A stretch of DNA of 64,000 nucleotides from Treponema_I sp045616125 (lineage in GTDB: Bacteria; Spirochaetota; Spirochaetia; Treponematales; Treponemataceae). Positions 16,883 through 25,077 of this stretch are shown one piece after another (the first letter of the stretch is position 1; every line of letters starts with the position of its first letter). The position numbers were made by a program, and so were the translations under genes. Location of the stretch: positions 44,309-108,308 of the forward strand of contig JAZLGC010000092.1 in NCBI GenBank assembly GCA_045616125.1, read 5' to 3'. Under the pieces are notes generated by a model that was not told the DNA's origin, made no database searches, and saw only the letters and a list, made by a program, of their open reading frames with translations.

Positions 16883-17025
16883 TGCAGAAGGATGGATTTG
16901 AACCATTACAGCTACACCACAAAGTACGTCACCCAGAACCTGCTCCGATACAGTCGAAAGACTTCACAGTGCAGTTCTTTTAGTCTCGAAAATGAAATTG
17001 CTGTTTGAACTTTTATGCTTCTACA
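16883..17025 (-). ncRNA. tRNA-like structured RNA or tRNA remnant upstream of the RNA-repair operon
   Basis: On the minus strand ATGG-TTCAAAT-CCAT (16906-16892) is a four-pair T-arm with the exact TTCRANT loop of tRNAs. It is preceded by a D-arm-like GTGTAGCTGTAATGG. CTTCTGCA (16890-16883) can pair with TGTAGAAG (17025-17018) as an acceptor-like 8-bp helix with one G-U pair. Between them AGAACTGC and GCAGGTTCT form another stem (one bulge) enclosing AGTC-TTTC-GACT. No anticodon arm is present and no CCA is encoded. It could be a tRNA-mimicking Y-RNA-like transcript, as found beside rtcB in some bacteria, or a 3' tRNA fragment left by island integration. No clear promoter was found. Confidence 0.4.
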
Positions 17026-17097
17026 ATACAGAAAAGGGGATTGGCATTCCCGGAAAAAAAGTTGCGAAATATGGAGTGAAAAACAAAATAATTCCGC

Positions 17098-18861
17098 CTA
17101 CCGCACCTGAGCCGCGTACATGTCGTAGTATGCGCCCTTTTTTGCCATCAGTTCGGTGTGGGTACCGGTTTCTGCAATGCGGCCGTCCTGTACCACGATA
17201 ATGGTGTCAGCGTGCTGGATCGTAGAAAGGCGGTGGGCAATGACAAAACAAGTTTTACCCCGCATCAGGGCTTCCATGGCGCTCTGAATCTTCTTTTCCG
17301 TTCTGGTATCGACATTTGACGTTGCTTCATCAAGAATCAGCATCCGGGTATCAAGGAGCATGGCGCGGGCAATAGTCAAAAGCTGTTTCTGTCCCTTACT
17401 GATGTTTACCCCGTCTTCTGAAAGGACTGTATCGTAGCCCTGAGGCAGCCGCATGATAAACGAATGAATGCGAGCATCCTTTGCAGCCTGCTCCACTTCT
17501 TCCCGAGTGGCATCAGGCTTACCATAGGCAATGTTTTCAAAAATCGTACCGCCAAAAAGCCAGGTATCCTGCAGCACCATGGCATACTGCTTTCGGAGCG
17601 ACCGTCGGGTTGCATCCCGGTTTTCTACACCATCTATCCGGATTTCGCCACTATTTGGATCATAAAACCGCATGAGCAGATTGATAATCGTTGTTTTCCC
17701 CGCTCCCGTTGGCCCAACAATGGCAATGAGCTTTCCGGTTTCTGCCTTTAGGGTAAAATCCTTCAGAATAAGCGGCTGGGATTCTCCATAGCCAAAAGAC
17801 ACGTCAGTAATTTCCACGTTTCCCGTACAGTCCTGCAGTTCCACAGCGCCTGCACCATCAGGAATTTCATCCTCTTCAGAAAGAATGCGGCTTACCCGTT
17901 CCGCTGCGGCCAAAGCAGACTGCAGTTCCCCGATAATGCTGACTGCTTCAAAAATCGGCCCGGAAAACTTCCGTGAATACAATACAAACGACGATACCAT
18001 ACCCAATGTCAGGGCATTCCGGATGTACAGGAAAGCACCAACTGCCGTAACCAGACACAATGACAGGTTGCTGATCATGTTGACGGTGGGTCCCATGGCA
18101 GCCTGTTCCCGGTCGGCATCATAATAGGCATCGGTGGCCTTGGTATTGATGACGGCAAATTTCTGCGTATACACAGCTTCCCGGGCGTATCCCTGAATAA
18201 CTTTCTGGGCACCAACCGTTTCTTCTACATACCCATTCATGTCACCCAAAGCGCGGGAACGGGCCGAAAACTTAGGTCGGGTGCGCTGTGTCATTTTTTT
18301 TGTATACACAAAACTGATGGGGATAGTGATACACATAACCGGTACCAGCAGAGGCGAAATCTTTACCATCATGATGAAGGAACCGGTTACCGTTACGATA
18401 CTGGCAAGAATCTGCACCACGTCGTTGGAAACCGAGGTATTGATGACATCGATATCGTAGGAAACACGGGATATGATGTCGCCAGCCATATGGGTATCAA
18501 AGTAGGACACGGGCAGCTTCATCAGTTTGTCAAACACGTCACGGCGCATGTCATGCACCATCCGCTGGGAAATACTCCGCATCAAAAGAGCCAGGGCATA
18601 GGAAAAGGCTGCCGACACCAGAAAGAAAACGGTCATGAGGATGGCATAGTGAAACACTACGGAAAAGTTCACGTTATCCTTACCCACAATAGCATCCACT
18701 GCCCTACCGGATAGATCCGGTCCGATAAGCGCCAGAGTGTTGCCCGCAAGAGTCAGAAGGATGGCCAGCAACAGGAGGCCACGGAATTTTTTCAGATAGG
18801 TCCACAGAAAGCGCAATGCCTGACGGGGATCTTTTGCTTTTGTATCTTCAGGTTTTGCCAT
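17098..18861 (-). CDS. ABC exporter half-transporter, consensus ATP site (subunit 2)
   Basis: A 587-residue membrane/ATPase fusion. Six transmembrane helices occupy residues 25-310 (type IV exporter fold). The nucleotide-binding domain follows, with Walker A GPTGAGKTTI near 377, the variant signature ISKGQKQL near 487, Walker B MLILDEATSNVD near 507 with the catalytic glutamate, and the H-loop AHRLST. It starts four bases after the stop of the other half-transporter, which has a degenerate Walker B. The two therefore form a heterodimer with one active and one degenerate ATP site. Such pairs export drugs, lipids or peptides; the substrate is unknown. Confidence 0.9.
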   Translation of the reverse strand: MAKPEDTKAKDPRQALRFLWTYLKKFRGLLLLAILLTLAGNTLALIGPDLSGRAVDAIVGKDNVNFSVVFHYAILMTVFFLVSAAFSYALALLMRSISQRMVHDMRRDVFDKLMKLPVSYFDTHMAGDIISRVSYDIDVINTSVSNDVVQILASIVTVTGSFIMMVKISPLLVPVMCITIPISFVYTKKMTQRTRPKFSARSRALGDMNGYVEETVGAQKVIQGYAREAVYTQKFAVINTKATDAYYDADREQAAMGPTVNMISNLSLCLVTAVGAFLYIRNALTLGMVSSFVLYSRKFSGPIFEAVSIIGELQSALAAAERVSRILSEEDEIPDGAGAVELQDCTGNVEITDVSFGYGESQPLILKDFTLKAETGKLIAIVGPTGAGKTTIINLLMRFYDPNSGEIRIDGVENRDATRRSLRKQYAMVLQDTWLFGGTIFENIAYGKPDATREEVEQAAKDARIHSFIMRLPQGYDTVLSEDGVNISKGQKQLLTIARAMLLDTRMLILDEATSNVDTRTEKKIQSAMEALMRGKTCFVIAHRLSTIQHADTIIVVQDGRIAETGTHTELMAKKGAYYDMYAAQVR

Positions 18862-18864
18862 AAC

Positions 18865-20595
18865 TTACTCCAGACTTCCCAGCTGTGTTGCTGCAATTTC
18901 ACGATAAATCTCAGAAGACTGCAGTAAGTCTTCATGGGTTCCCACTGCACTGATCCGTCCGTCTTCCAGAACAATAACCGTATTCATCTTCATGACAGAA
19001 CTGATGCGCTGGGCAATGGTGATGCGGGTAGCGCCGGCATAGTCCCGTTCCAGGTTCTGCCGGATTTGGGCATCGGTGGCGTAATCCAGGGCAGAGGCTG
19101 CATCATCAAGAACGATGATTTCTGGCTTACCGGCAAGAGCACGGGCCACATACAGCCGCTGTTTCTGACCGCCGGAAAAGTCTGCACCCTTAATGGCAGC
19201 TTCATGTTCCAGACCGTTGTCTTTTTTGCTGACAAAACCTGCAGCATCAGAGTTTTCCAAGGCCGAAAGAATGGCAGTTTCCGGAAGGTCACGGCCAAAA
19301 CTGATGTTTTCTCGGATGGTATCTGCAAAGATGATGTTGTTCTGAAATGCCGTTCCAAAAAGGCTTCTCAGTTCCGTAAGGGAATAGGTCTTAATATCGC
19401 GGCCCTTAACCAGAATCTGCCCGTCAGACACATCGTAATAGCGCATCAAAAGATTGATGAGTGTTGTCTTACCGGAACCTGTAGAACCGATAATACCCAG
19501 GGTACCTCCCTTGGGAAGGACGAAGGACACATCAGAAAGCACCGGTTCACCACCATAGTTGAACCACACATGACGGAACTCTACAGCCGGATCGTTTTCA
19601 TCAGCCACAAAACCTTCCGGCAGCGGTTCCGTAATCAGGTCTGATTCCGTATCCAGAACTTCAAAAATACGCTTGGCAGAAGCTGAGCCTTTGGAGAACA
19701 TGACGAATATGCGGTTCACGCTGATAACGGCGTTCAGAATGATGGTAAAGTACGAAAGAAAGGCTACGACAACGCCAGGTTGTGCAGCTCCGGTGTATAC
19801 CCGGTAAGCGCCGGCAACAATAACCAGTACCAGCCCCATGTTCATGCACAGACCGATAAAGGGGCCGGAAGCTGCCATGATACCGGAAGCCTTCAGTTCA
19901 TTCTGAACGGTTGCCTCATTGGCAGTACCAAAACGGCCCCGCTCGTAATCTTCTTTTGAAAGGGCCTTGATAACCCGGATACCCGAAACATCTTCACGCA
20001 TGACGCGGACCATACCGTCAACGGTTTTCTGCACATCGGCATAGAGGGGAATACCACGACGGGACAGATAGAAAACAATGCCGAAAACAAAAGGCAGTGT
20101 GGCAGCAAAGGTCAGGGTCATGACCGGATCCAAAGTAGCAGACATTAAGAGACCGCCGATGGAAAGAATGGTTGCCCGGACTCCCATGCGCTGAAAAATA
20201 TTGAAGCAGGTATGCACGTTGTAGGAATCAGATGTAAGGCGGGATACCAGAGATGGAATGCCGAAGGAATCTGTCTGACGGCCGGATAAGGTCATGATTT
20301 TTGCATACAGATCGTAGCGCATGCTGTTTACGGCGTTGGTAGAGGCAAGGGCTGCCCGGCGGTTGGCGAAAATATTGCACCACTGGTCAATAAAGGCACA
20401 GCCCACCATCAAAAGGCTCCAGTTCAAAAGGGGGCGGTAGTCGGCAGACAATTTTACCCCGGGAACAATAACATCAAGAATGTGCTCCATGATTCTGGGT
20501 ATGAAAAGCCCGACGATGGTGCCTGAAATTTTAAAGAAATACCCGATGAACATCTGCAGCTTGTTTTTAAATAAATACGAAAACGCTCTTTTCAT
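18865..20595 (-). CDS. ABC exporter half-transporter, degenerate ATP site (subunit 1)
   Basis: A 576-residue half-transporter with N-terminal transmembrane helices (residues about 15-300) and a C-terminal ATPase domain. Walker A is GSTGSGKTTLI, the signature is FSGGQKQRL, and Walker B is IIVLDDAASALD. The catalytic glutamate after the Walker B aspartate is replaced by aspartate. The H-loop histidine is also replaced (TIAQRIS). These are the marks of the non-hydrolysing site in heterodimeric exporters. It is the first gene of the pair. A TATAGT box about 30 bases upstream of the ATG is the probable -10, and it is divergent from ddc. Confidence 0.9.
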   Translation of the reverse strand: MKRAFSYLFKNKLQMFIGYFFKISGTIVGLFIPRIMEHILDVIVPGVKLSADYRPLLNWSLLMVGCAFIDQWCNIFANRRAALASTNAVNSMRYDLYAKIMTLSGRQTDSFGIPSLVSRLTSDSYNVHTCFNIFQRMGVRATILSIGGLLMSATLDPVMTLTFAATLPFVFGIVFYLSRRGIPLYADVQKTVDGMVRVMREDVSGIRVIKALSKEDYERGRFGTANEATVQNELKASGIMAASGPFIGLCMNMGLVLVIVAGAYRVYTGAAQPGVVVAFLSYFTIILNAVISVNRIFVMFSKGSASAKRIFEVLDTESDLITEPLPEGFVADENDPAVEFRHVWFNYGGEPVLSDVSFVLPKGGTLGIIGSTGSGKTTLINLLMRYYDVSDGQILVKGRDIKTYSLTELRSLFGTAFQNNIIFADTIRENISFGRDLPETAILSALENSDAAGFVSKKDNGLEHEAAIKGADFSGGQKQRLYVARALAGKPEIIVLDDAASALDYATDAQIRQNLERDYAGATRITIAQRISSVMKMNTVIVLEDGRISAVGTHEDLLQSSEIYREIAATQLGSLE

Positions 20596-20732
20596 GAATC
20601 TACACCAATCAGACCACCACTATACCAGTTTTCGCCAATTAGTTCATCTAAGCCACACTTTGATGCGGGAGACGGTACCTAGCGGTTTTTCAGCCCCCGG
20701 CTCACCGGTAGATTTTTTAGAGAGATTCATCA

Positions 20733-20738
20733 TATACT
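20733..20738 (+). promoter_or_regulatory. -10 box predicting a leaderless ddc mRNA
   Basis: TATACT ends seven bases before the ddc ATG at 20746, with only C/T bases between and no Shine-Dalgarno. No consensus -35 is visible. Confidence 0.55.
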
Positions 20739-20745
20739 CCCCCCT

Positions 20746-22266
20746 ATGAACAACAACGACCTTTTTTTAACTGACAACCCAGAAACAAAAGAAATCTACA
20801 CCAGAATGATGGCCCAGACTGCACAGGCCGTTGCTGATGCCATCACTGACAGCAAAGCCTACGTTGGCCCGGTTCCGGCAGACCTGCAGAAAGCCATTGC
20901 CGTAGACAGCATGCTGCCCGAGAACGGACTTGGCTGGGACGCCGTTTTTGCCCGGCTGAAAAAGCAGATTCTGCCGAACTTTCTGCGTACCTCATCAACC
21001 GACTATATGCCCCACCTGCACAGCGCCGTTACCCTTGAAAGCGTTGCCGCAGAGCTGATTCTTTCTACCTTCAACCAGTCCATGGACAGCTGGGACCAGG
21101 CTCCGGTTGCCACCGAAGTAGAAGTTGCCGTCGTAAAATTCCTGTGTGAACTGTACGGGTACGACGTAACCAAAGCAGACGGTGTCTTTACCTCAGGCGG
21201 TTCCCAGAGCAACCAGACTGCCCTGATTCTTGCCCGCGACTGGTTCTGCAACACCGTGCTTCACTACGATGTAAAAAAACACGGTCTTCCGGAAAACTTC
21301 CGCAAACTGCGCATGTATACTTCAGAAATCAGCCATTTCAGCATGGAAAAGACCAGCCATATTATGGGTATGGGCTATGAATGCGTTGTAAAAGTGCCGG
21401 TAGATGCCCAAAAGAAAATGGATATTGCCGCCCTTAAAAAACTGATTGCGGAAGACAAAGCTGCAGGAAACATTCCCTACTGTGTTGTTGCCACCGTGGG
21501 AACCACCGATTTCGGCTCCATTGACGATATTGACGCCATCCGCGCACTGTGCGATGAAAACCATATGTGGCTCCACGCCGATGCAGCCTATGGTAGCGGT
21601 GTCATCCTGTCTGAAAAATACAAAAGCCGTGTTGAGTTCCTGAAAAAAGCAGACTCCATTACCGTAGACTTCCACAAAATGTTCATGCAGCCCATCAGCT
21701 GTTCAGCAGTTCTGGTAAAAGACGGCACTACTTTTGACGCACTGACCATCCACGCTGATTACCTGAATCGCACCGAAGACGAAGAAGACGGCTACACCAA
21801 CCTGGTAGACAAATCACTGCAGACCACCCGTCGTTTTGATGCCCTGAAAGTATGGGTAAGTTTCCAGACCCGCGGTAAAGACGGTTGGTCAGAGCTGATT
21901 TCCACCTGTATGGAAAATGCCCAGTACCTGCAGAGCCGCCTTGCTGCCGATGCAGACTTTGTAACTATCACAGAGCCTGAAATCAGCTCCGTTGTATTCC
22001 GCCTGTCAGAAAGCTTCTGCGGTGCAGAACCAGCTGTAAAAACCGGTCTTGACGGCACCCCCAGTGATGAACCCTGGTGCGACATCATCAACAAGAAAGT
22101 GCGCCGTCACCTGATTCATCAGGAAGGTGTCATCATCGGCCAGACTGTCAGCGACGGCCACGTATGCCTCAAGTTCACCCTGCTGAACCCCCTGGTAAGC
22201 CATGAAAAACTGGACGGCCTTCTTACCCTGATCAAAAAGCTGGGAAAAGAAGCTGCAGAAAACTGA
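20746..22266 (+). CDS. ddc: L-2,4-diaminobutyrate decarboxylase
   Basis: A group II PLP decarboxylase of 506 residues. Diagnostic motifs are LSTFNQSMDSWDQAPVATEV near residue 108 (the SMDSWDQ string is characteristic of DABA decarboxylases), GVFTSGGSQSNQTALIL near 146, VATVGTTDFGSIDDI near 250 and WLHADAAYGSG near 276. The PLP lysine is in ITVDFHKMFMQP near 309. It removes the alpha-carboxyl of diaminobutyrate to give 1,3-diaminopropane. The required substrate is made by the dat product encoded 9 kb upstream. Norspermidine genes proper (carboxynorspermidine dehydrogenase and decarboxylase) are not in this window. Confidence 0.88.
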   Translation: MNNNDLFLTDNPETKEIYTRMMAQTAQAVADAITDSKAYVGPVPADLQKAIAVDSMLPENGLGWDAVFARLKKQILPNFLRTSSTDYMPHLHSAVTLESVAAELILSTFNQSMDSWDQAPVATEVEVAVVKFLCELYGYDVTKADGVFTSGGSQSNQTALILARDWFCNTVLHYDVKKHGLPENFRKLRMYTSEISHFSMEKTSHIMGMGYECVVKVPVDAQKKMDIAALKKLIAEDKAAGNIPYCVVATVGTTDFGSIDDIDAIRALCDENHMWLHADAAYGSGVILSEKYKSRVEFLKKADSITVDFHKMFMQPISCSAVLVKDGTTFDALTIHADYLNRTEDEEDGYTNLVDKSLQTTRRFDALKVWVSFQTRGKDGWSELISTCMENAQYLQSRLAADADFVTITEPEISSVVFRLSESFCGAEPAVKTGLDGTPSDEPWCDIINKKVRRHLIHQEGVIIGQTVSDGHVCLKFTLLNPLVSHEKLDGLLTLIKKLGKEAAEN

Positions 22267-22314
22267 CAGTACAGACTAAAATCTGTAAATCTTCTTAAAG
22301 AATAGAAAATTGTA

Positions 22315-22344
22315 TTGGAAAAGCCCGAAATTCCTCCGTATACT
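22315..22344 (+). promoter_or_regulatory. Promoter predicting a leaderless mRNA for the GGDEF sensor gene
   Basis: TTGGAA (22315-22320) and TATACT (22339-22344) are 18 bases apart. The -10 ends six bases before the ATG at 22351, which puts the predicted start on the A of the ATG. Confidence 0.55.
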
Positions 22345-22350
22345 GGTAGT

Positions 22351-24312
22351 ATGGAACAACCACGGAAAATCGGGCTTTTGCTTTTTGACTACGGATCTGA
22401 ATACGCTTTAGATCTGGAAGACGGAATTCTCGCCTATACAGAAAGTCACAACTGCACACTCTACGAATTTCCCGTAGAAGAAATCGGTTATTCAAATGAT
22501 ATGTACGCCTACCAGAATAACGCCATTTCTTCCCTGATTTCCGAACACACCTTAGACGGACTTCTGGTTGCCTCTGCAACCTTGGAAAACCATCCTTCAT
22601 TTACTGACATTGAAAAAGTACTGTCATCATTCGGCAATCTTCCAACAGTAAGTATCGGCGCAGCGTATCCTGGAATTCCCTCTATTATTTCCAATCCTGC
22701 CCCCGGCTTTAAAGCTCAGATTTCCCACCTGTTTTCAGAGCATCACTGCAAAAAACCGATTCTTTTCAGCAATGCAGATAACAGCCGGGAAGTTCGTGAA
22801 CGTACCGCCGTATTCCACGAATGCATCAAAGAATTCAACATTCCCTTTTCAGAGGATGACATTATCTACGGCAGCTTCACCTACCACGGCGCCAGTGAAG
22901 CGCTGAAATACTGGGCATCGGTCCACGACATTACCAAATATGATTCCGTTATCTGCCTCAATGATACCATGGCCTACGCCCTGATAGACTTTATGAACGA
23001 GCATAAAATACGTCTTGCTCAGTTCTGTATTACCGGGTTTGATAACGTGGAACGTGCATCCATTTCAAAACCTACCCTTTCAACGGTTGATCAGAAAATA
23101 TTTTCTCAGGGATTTCAGGCCGCAGGAGTTCTTAATGCGCTGATAGACTCCCACAATACCGGCATTATGCCGCCAATGGAAACCATCATTGATTCAGTAG
23201 CTGTTTACCGGCAAAGCTGTGGTTGCATTCCCCTTACTGATTCATCCTTTGCCATGAAAACCGCAGAAGGAGAAATATCTGACCACCACACACTGAAGGG
23301 TGTTGCTGAATGGTATTCTAAAAAAGCGGAACTGCTGAAGATTATTTCATTTCAGAAAAACACCCAGACCATTATGGCCCTTGGAGAACTGAAAACCCGT
23401 ATCAACAGAGACCTGCAGGGCTTTGATATCAGCGGAGCAGCCATCTGTCTGTACAAGGAACCGCTTCATTGTGACGATTCGTCTACCTTTACTCTGCCCA
23501 ACCAGATAGCGGTATTCAGCGCTTTTGACACCTTTACCGGTTTTTCATCCGATAATGTAGACCAAATACTGCCTGTCTTTGATCCCCATACTACCATCAT
23601 TCCGGAAAACGTTCTGTCTTCAAAAGGAACTATCAGTGTTGTACCACTGTATCACGGTCATCTGCAGTTCGGATACTTTGTGTACCGGCAGGGATATTAC
23701 GATTCGACTATCTACACCATGCTGGCAATTTCTATAGCGTCCATCGTATCTTCATCAAAAAGTTTCAGTCTGGAAGAAGAAAAAAACCGGAAACTTACAG
23801 AACGAAATGATACACTGAATAGAATTTCGTATACCGATGAAATGACAAACATTCTGAACCGCCGCGGTTTTATGAAAAAGGGACAGCAGGCCATTGATGA
23901 TGCCGTACAGACTGCAGCGCAGGGTCTGGTAATTTTTGGTGATATGGATCATCTGAAACGTATCAATGACACCTATGGTCATGAAGCCGGCGACCGGGCA
24001 ATTATTGCAGAAGCAAAAATCCTAACCAAGCTGTTCCGCTCAACTGATATTGTTGGTCGCCTTGGCGGTGATGAATTCGGAATAGTAGCCGTAGGCCTTG
24101 ATGAAGAAGGCTTTACCGGCATTCAAAAACGGCTGGCCCAGATGTGTGCTGCGTGGAACGAAAAAAACAAAGAGCCATTCACGTTATCCATCAGTCTTGG
24201 CGCAGAATCTTTTTCTGATACCAAAACTAACCTGATTAACCTGCTGAAAATTGCAGATACCCGACAATACGAAGCAAAACGGGAGCGTCGGGAATCTGCA
24301 AAACAGTCATAA
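22351..24312 (+). CDS. Cytoplasmic sensor: periplasmic-binding-protein-like domain fused to GGDEF diguanylate cyclase
   Basis: A 653-residue protein without signal peptide or membrane helices. Residues about 5-275 form a LacI/PurR-type sugar-binding fold (KIGLLLFDYGSEYALDLEDG, DSVICLNDTMAYALIDFMNE, ITGFDNVERASISKPTLSTV). A middle GAF-like region (330-470) is followed by the GGDEF domain (500-645), whose active site is GRLGGDEFGIV. RSTD five residues before GGDEF is a complete RxxD inhibitory site, so an active, product-inhibited diguanylate cyclase is expected. Binding of an imported ligand in the cytoplasm probably tunes c-di-GMP. The layout is common in treponemes; the ligand is unknown. 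Confidence 0.85.
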   Translation: MEQPRKIGLLLFDYGSEYALDLEDGILAYTESHNCTLYEFPVEEIGYSNDMYAYQNNAISSLISEHTLDGLLVASATLENHPSFTDIEKVLSSFGNLPTVSIGAAYPGIPSIISNPAPGFKAQISHLFSEHHCKKPILFSNADNSREVRERTAVFHECIKEFNIPFSEDDIIYGSFTYHGASEALKYWASVHDITKYDSVICLNDTMAYALIDFMNEHKIRLAQFCITGFDNVERASISKPTLSTVDQKIFSQGFQAAGVLNALIDSHNTGIMPPMETIIDSVAVYRQSCGCIPLTDSSFAMKTAEGEISDHHTLKGVAEWYSKKAELLKIISFQKNTQTIMALGELKTRINRDLQGFDISGAAICLYKEPLHCDDSSTFTLPNQIAVFSAFDTFTGFSSDNVDQILPVFDPHTTIIPENVLSSKGTISVVPLYHGHLQFGYFVYRQGYYDSTIYTMLAISIASIVSSSKSFSLEEEKNRKLTERNDTLNRISYTDEMTNILNRRGFMKKGQQAIDDAVQTAAQGLVIFGDMDHLKRINDTYGHEAGDRAIIAEAKILTKLFRSTDIVGRLGGDEFGIVAVGLDEEGFTGIQKRLAQMCAAWNEKNKEPFTLSISLGAESFSDTKTNLINLLKIADTRQYEAKRERRESAKQS

Positions 24313-24317
24313 CATAA

Positions 24318-25067
24318 TCAGCGGCTTTTTGGTGTATTTCCGGCTGCCGCAAGTCTCCGCTGGAACCGTTTACTCAATTTAGTTGCCTTACCTTCAAACC
24401 GGGCAAGAATGCTGTTGTCACGTACGTAGGCATTAATGTCGCCTTCTTTACCGGCAATGAGCAGCCGCATACCTTCATTGAAAACGAAATCTCCGCTGTC
24501 AATAAAGGCAAAATCCTGGTCTTCTGCCTGACGACAGGCAATAACGTTCAGTTTGTAGGTTTGCCGGAAGTTCACCGCAGCCAGAGTTTTTCCAACATCA
24601 TCAGCATTAACGGCAACTTCTGCCAGACCAAAGAGCGGTGAAACGTTCAGAAACGAAAACAGTTCAGATGATAAAAGCTGCGGAACAATCCGCTGGGCAG
24701 CATCATGATCCGGATATACAATGGTAGTTGCCCCTACCAGTTTCAGGATATCACCATGATCAGGTGTTTTTGCCTTTACAATAATCTTCTTGATACCGAT
24801 TTTGTGCAGATGATTGGTCAGAAGAATTGAGCCTTCTACATTTGAACCAAAGTCAATGACAACCGCAGAAACATCCTGGGGAATAATCTTATCAAGCATT
24901 TCATTGGTAATGGCATCGGTAATATAGGCATCGCGAACCATACTCTTATATTTTTCAACAAGGCCCCGGTCCTTATCCACGATTACTACTTCTACATTTT
25001 CTTCTGCCAGTTCTTCTATAACACGTACACCAAATGTTCCAAGTCCAATAACTGCAATAGTAAGCAT
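24318..25067 (-). CDS. ktrA: Potassium uptake regulatory subunit, TrkA/KtrA family
   Basis: A 249-residue RCK protein. The N-terminal Rossmann domain has the dinucleotide motif VIGLGTFG and the ribose-binding acidic residue in VVIVDKD. The C-terminal RCK_C domain spans about residues 140-220. KtrA/TrkA proteins gate the membrane channel subunit in response to nucleotides, often ADP/ATP and c-di-AMP. A clear Shine-Dalgarno (AAGGAG) precedes the ATG. It lies 10 bases downstream of the channel gene, in the same operon. The C-terminal tail is basic and longer than usual. Confidence 0.9.
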   Translation of the reverse strand: MLTIAVIGLGTFGVRVIEELAEENVEVVIVDKDRGLVEKYKSMVRDAYITDAITNEMLDKIIPQDVSAVVIDFGSNVEGSILLTNHLHKIGIKKIIVKAKTPDHGDILKLVGATTIVYPDHDAAQRIVPQLLSSELFSFLNVSPLFGLAEVAVNADDVGKTLAAVNFRQTYKLNVIACRQAEDQDFAFIDSGDFVFNEGMRLLIAGKEGDINAYVRDNSILARFEGKATKLSKRFQRRLAAAGNTPKSR

Positions 25068-25077
25068 ATTTTACTCC

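Noticed and set aside
16883..17025. Functional canonical tRNA or tmRNA
   Set aside because: No anticodon arm or normal D-arm is present, the internal distance is wrong for a tRNA, and the tmRNA tag region and pseudoknots are missing. Kept only as a tRNA-like element.
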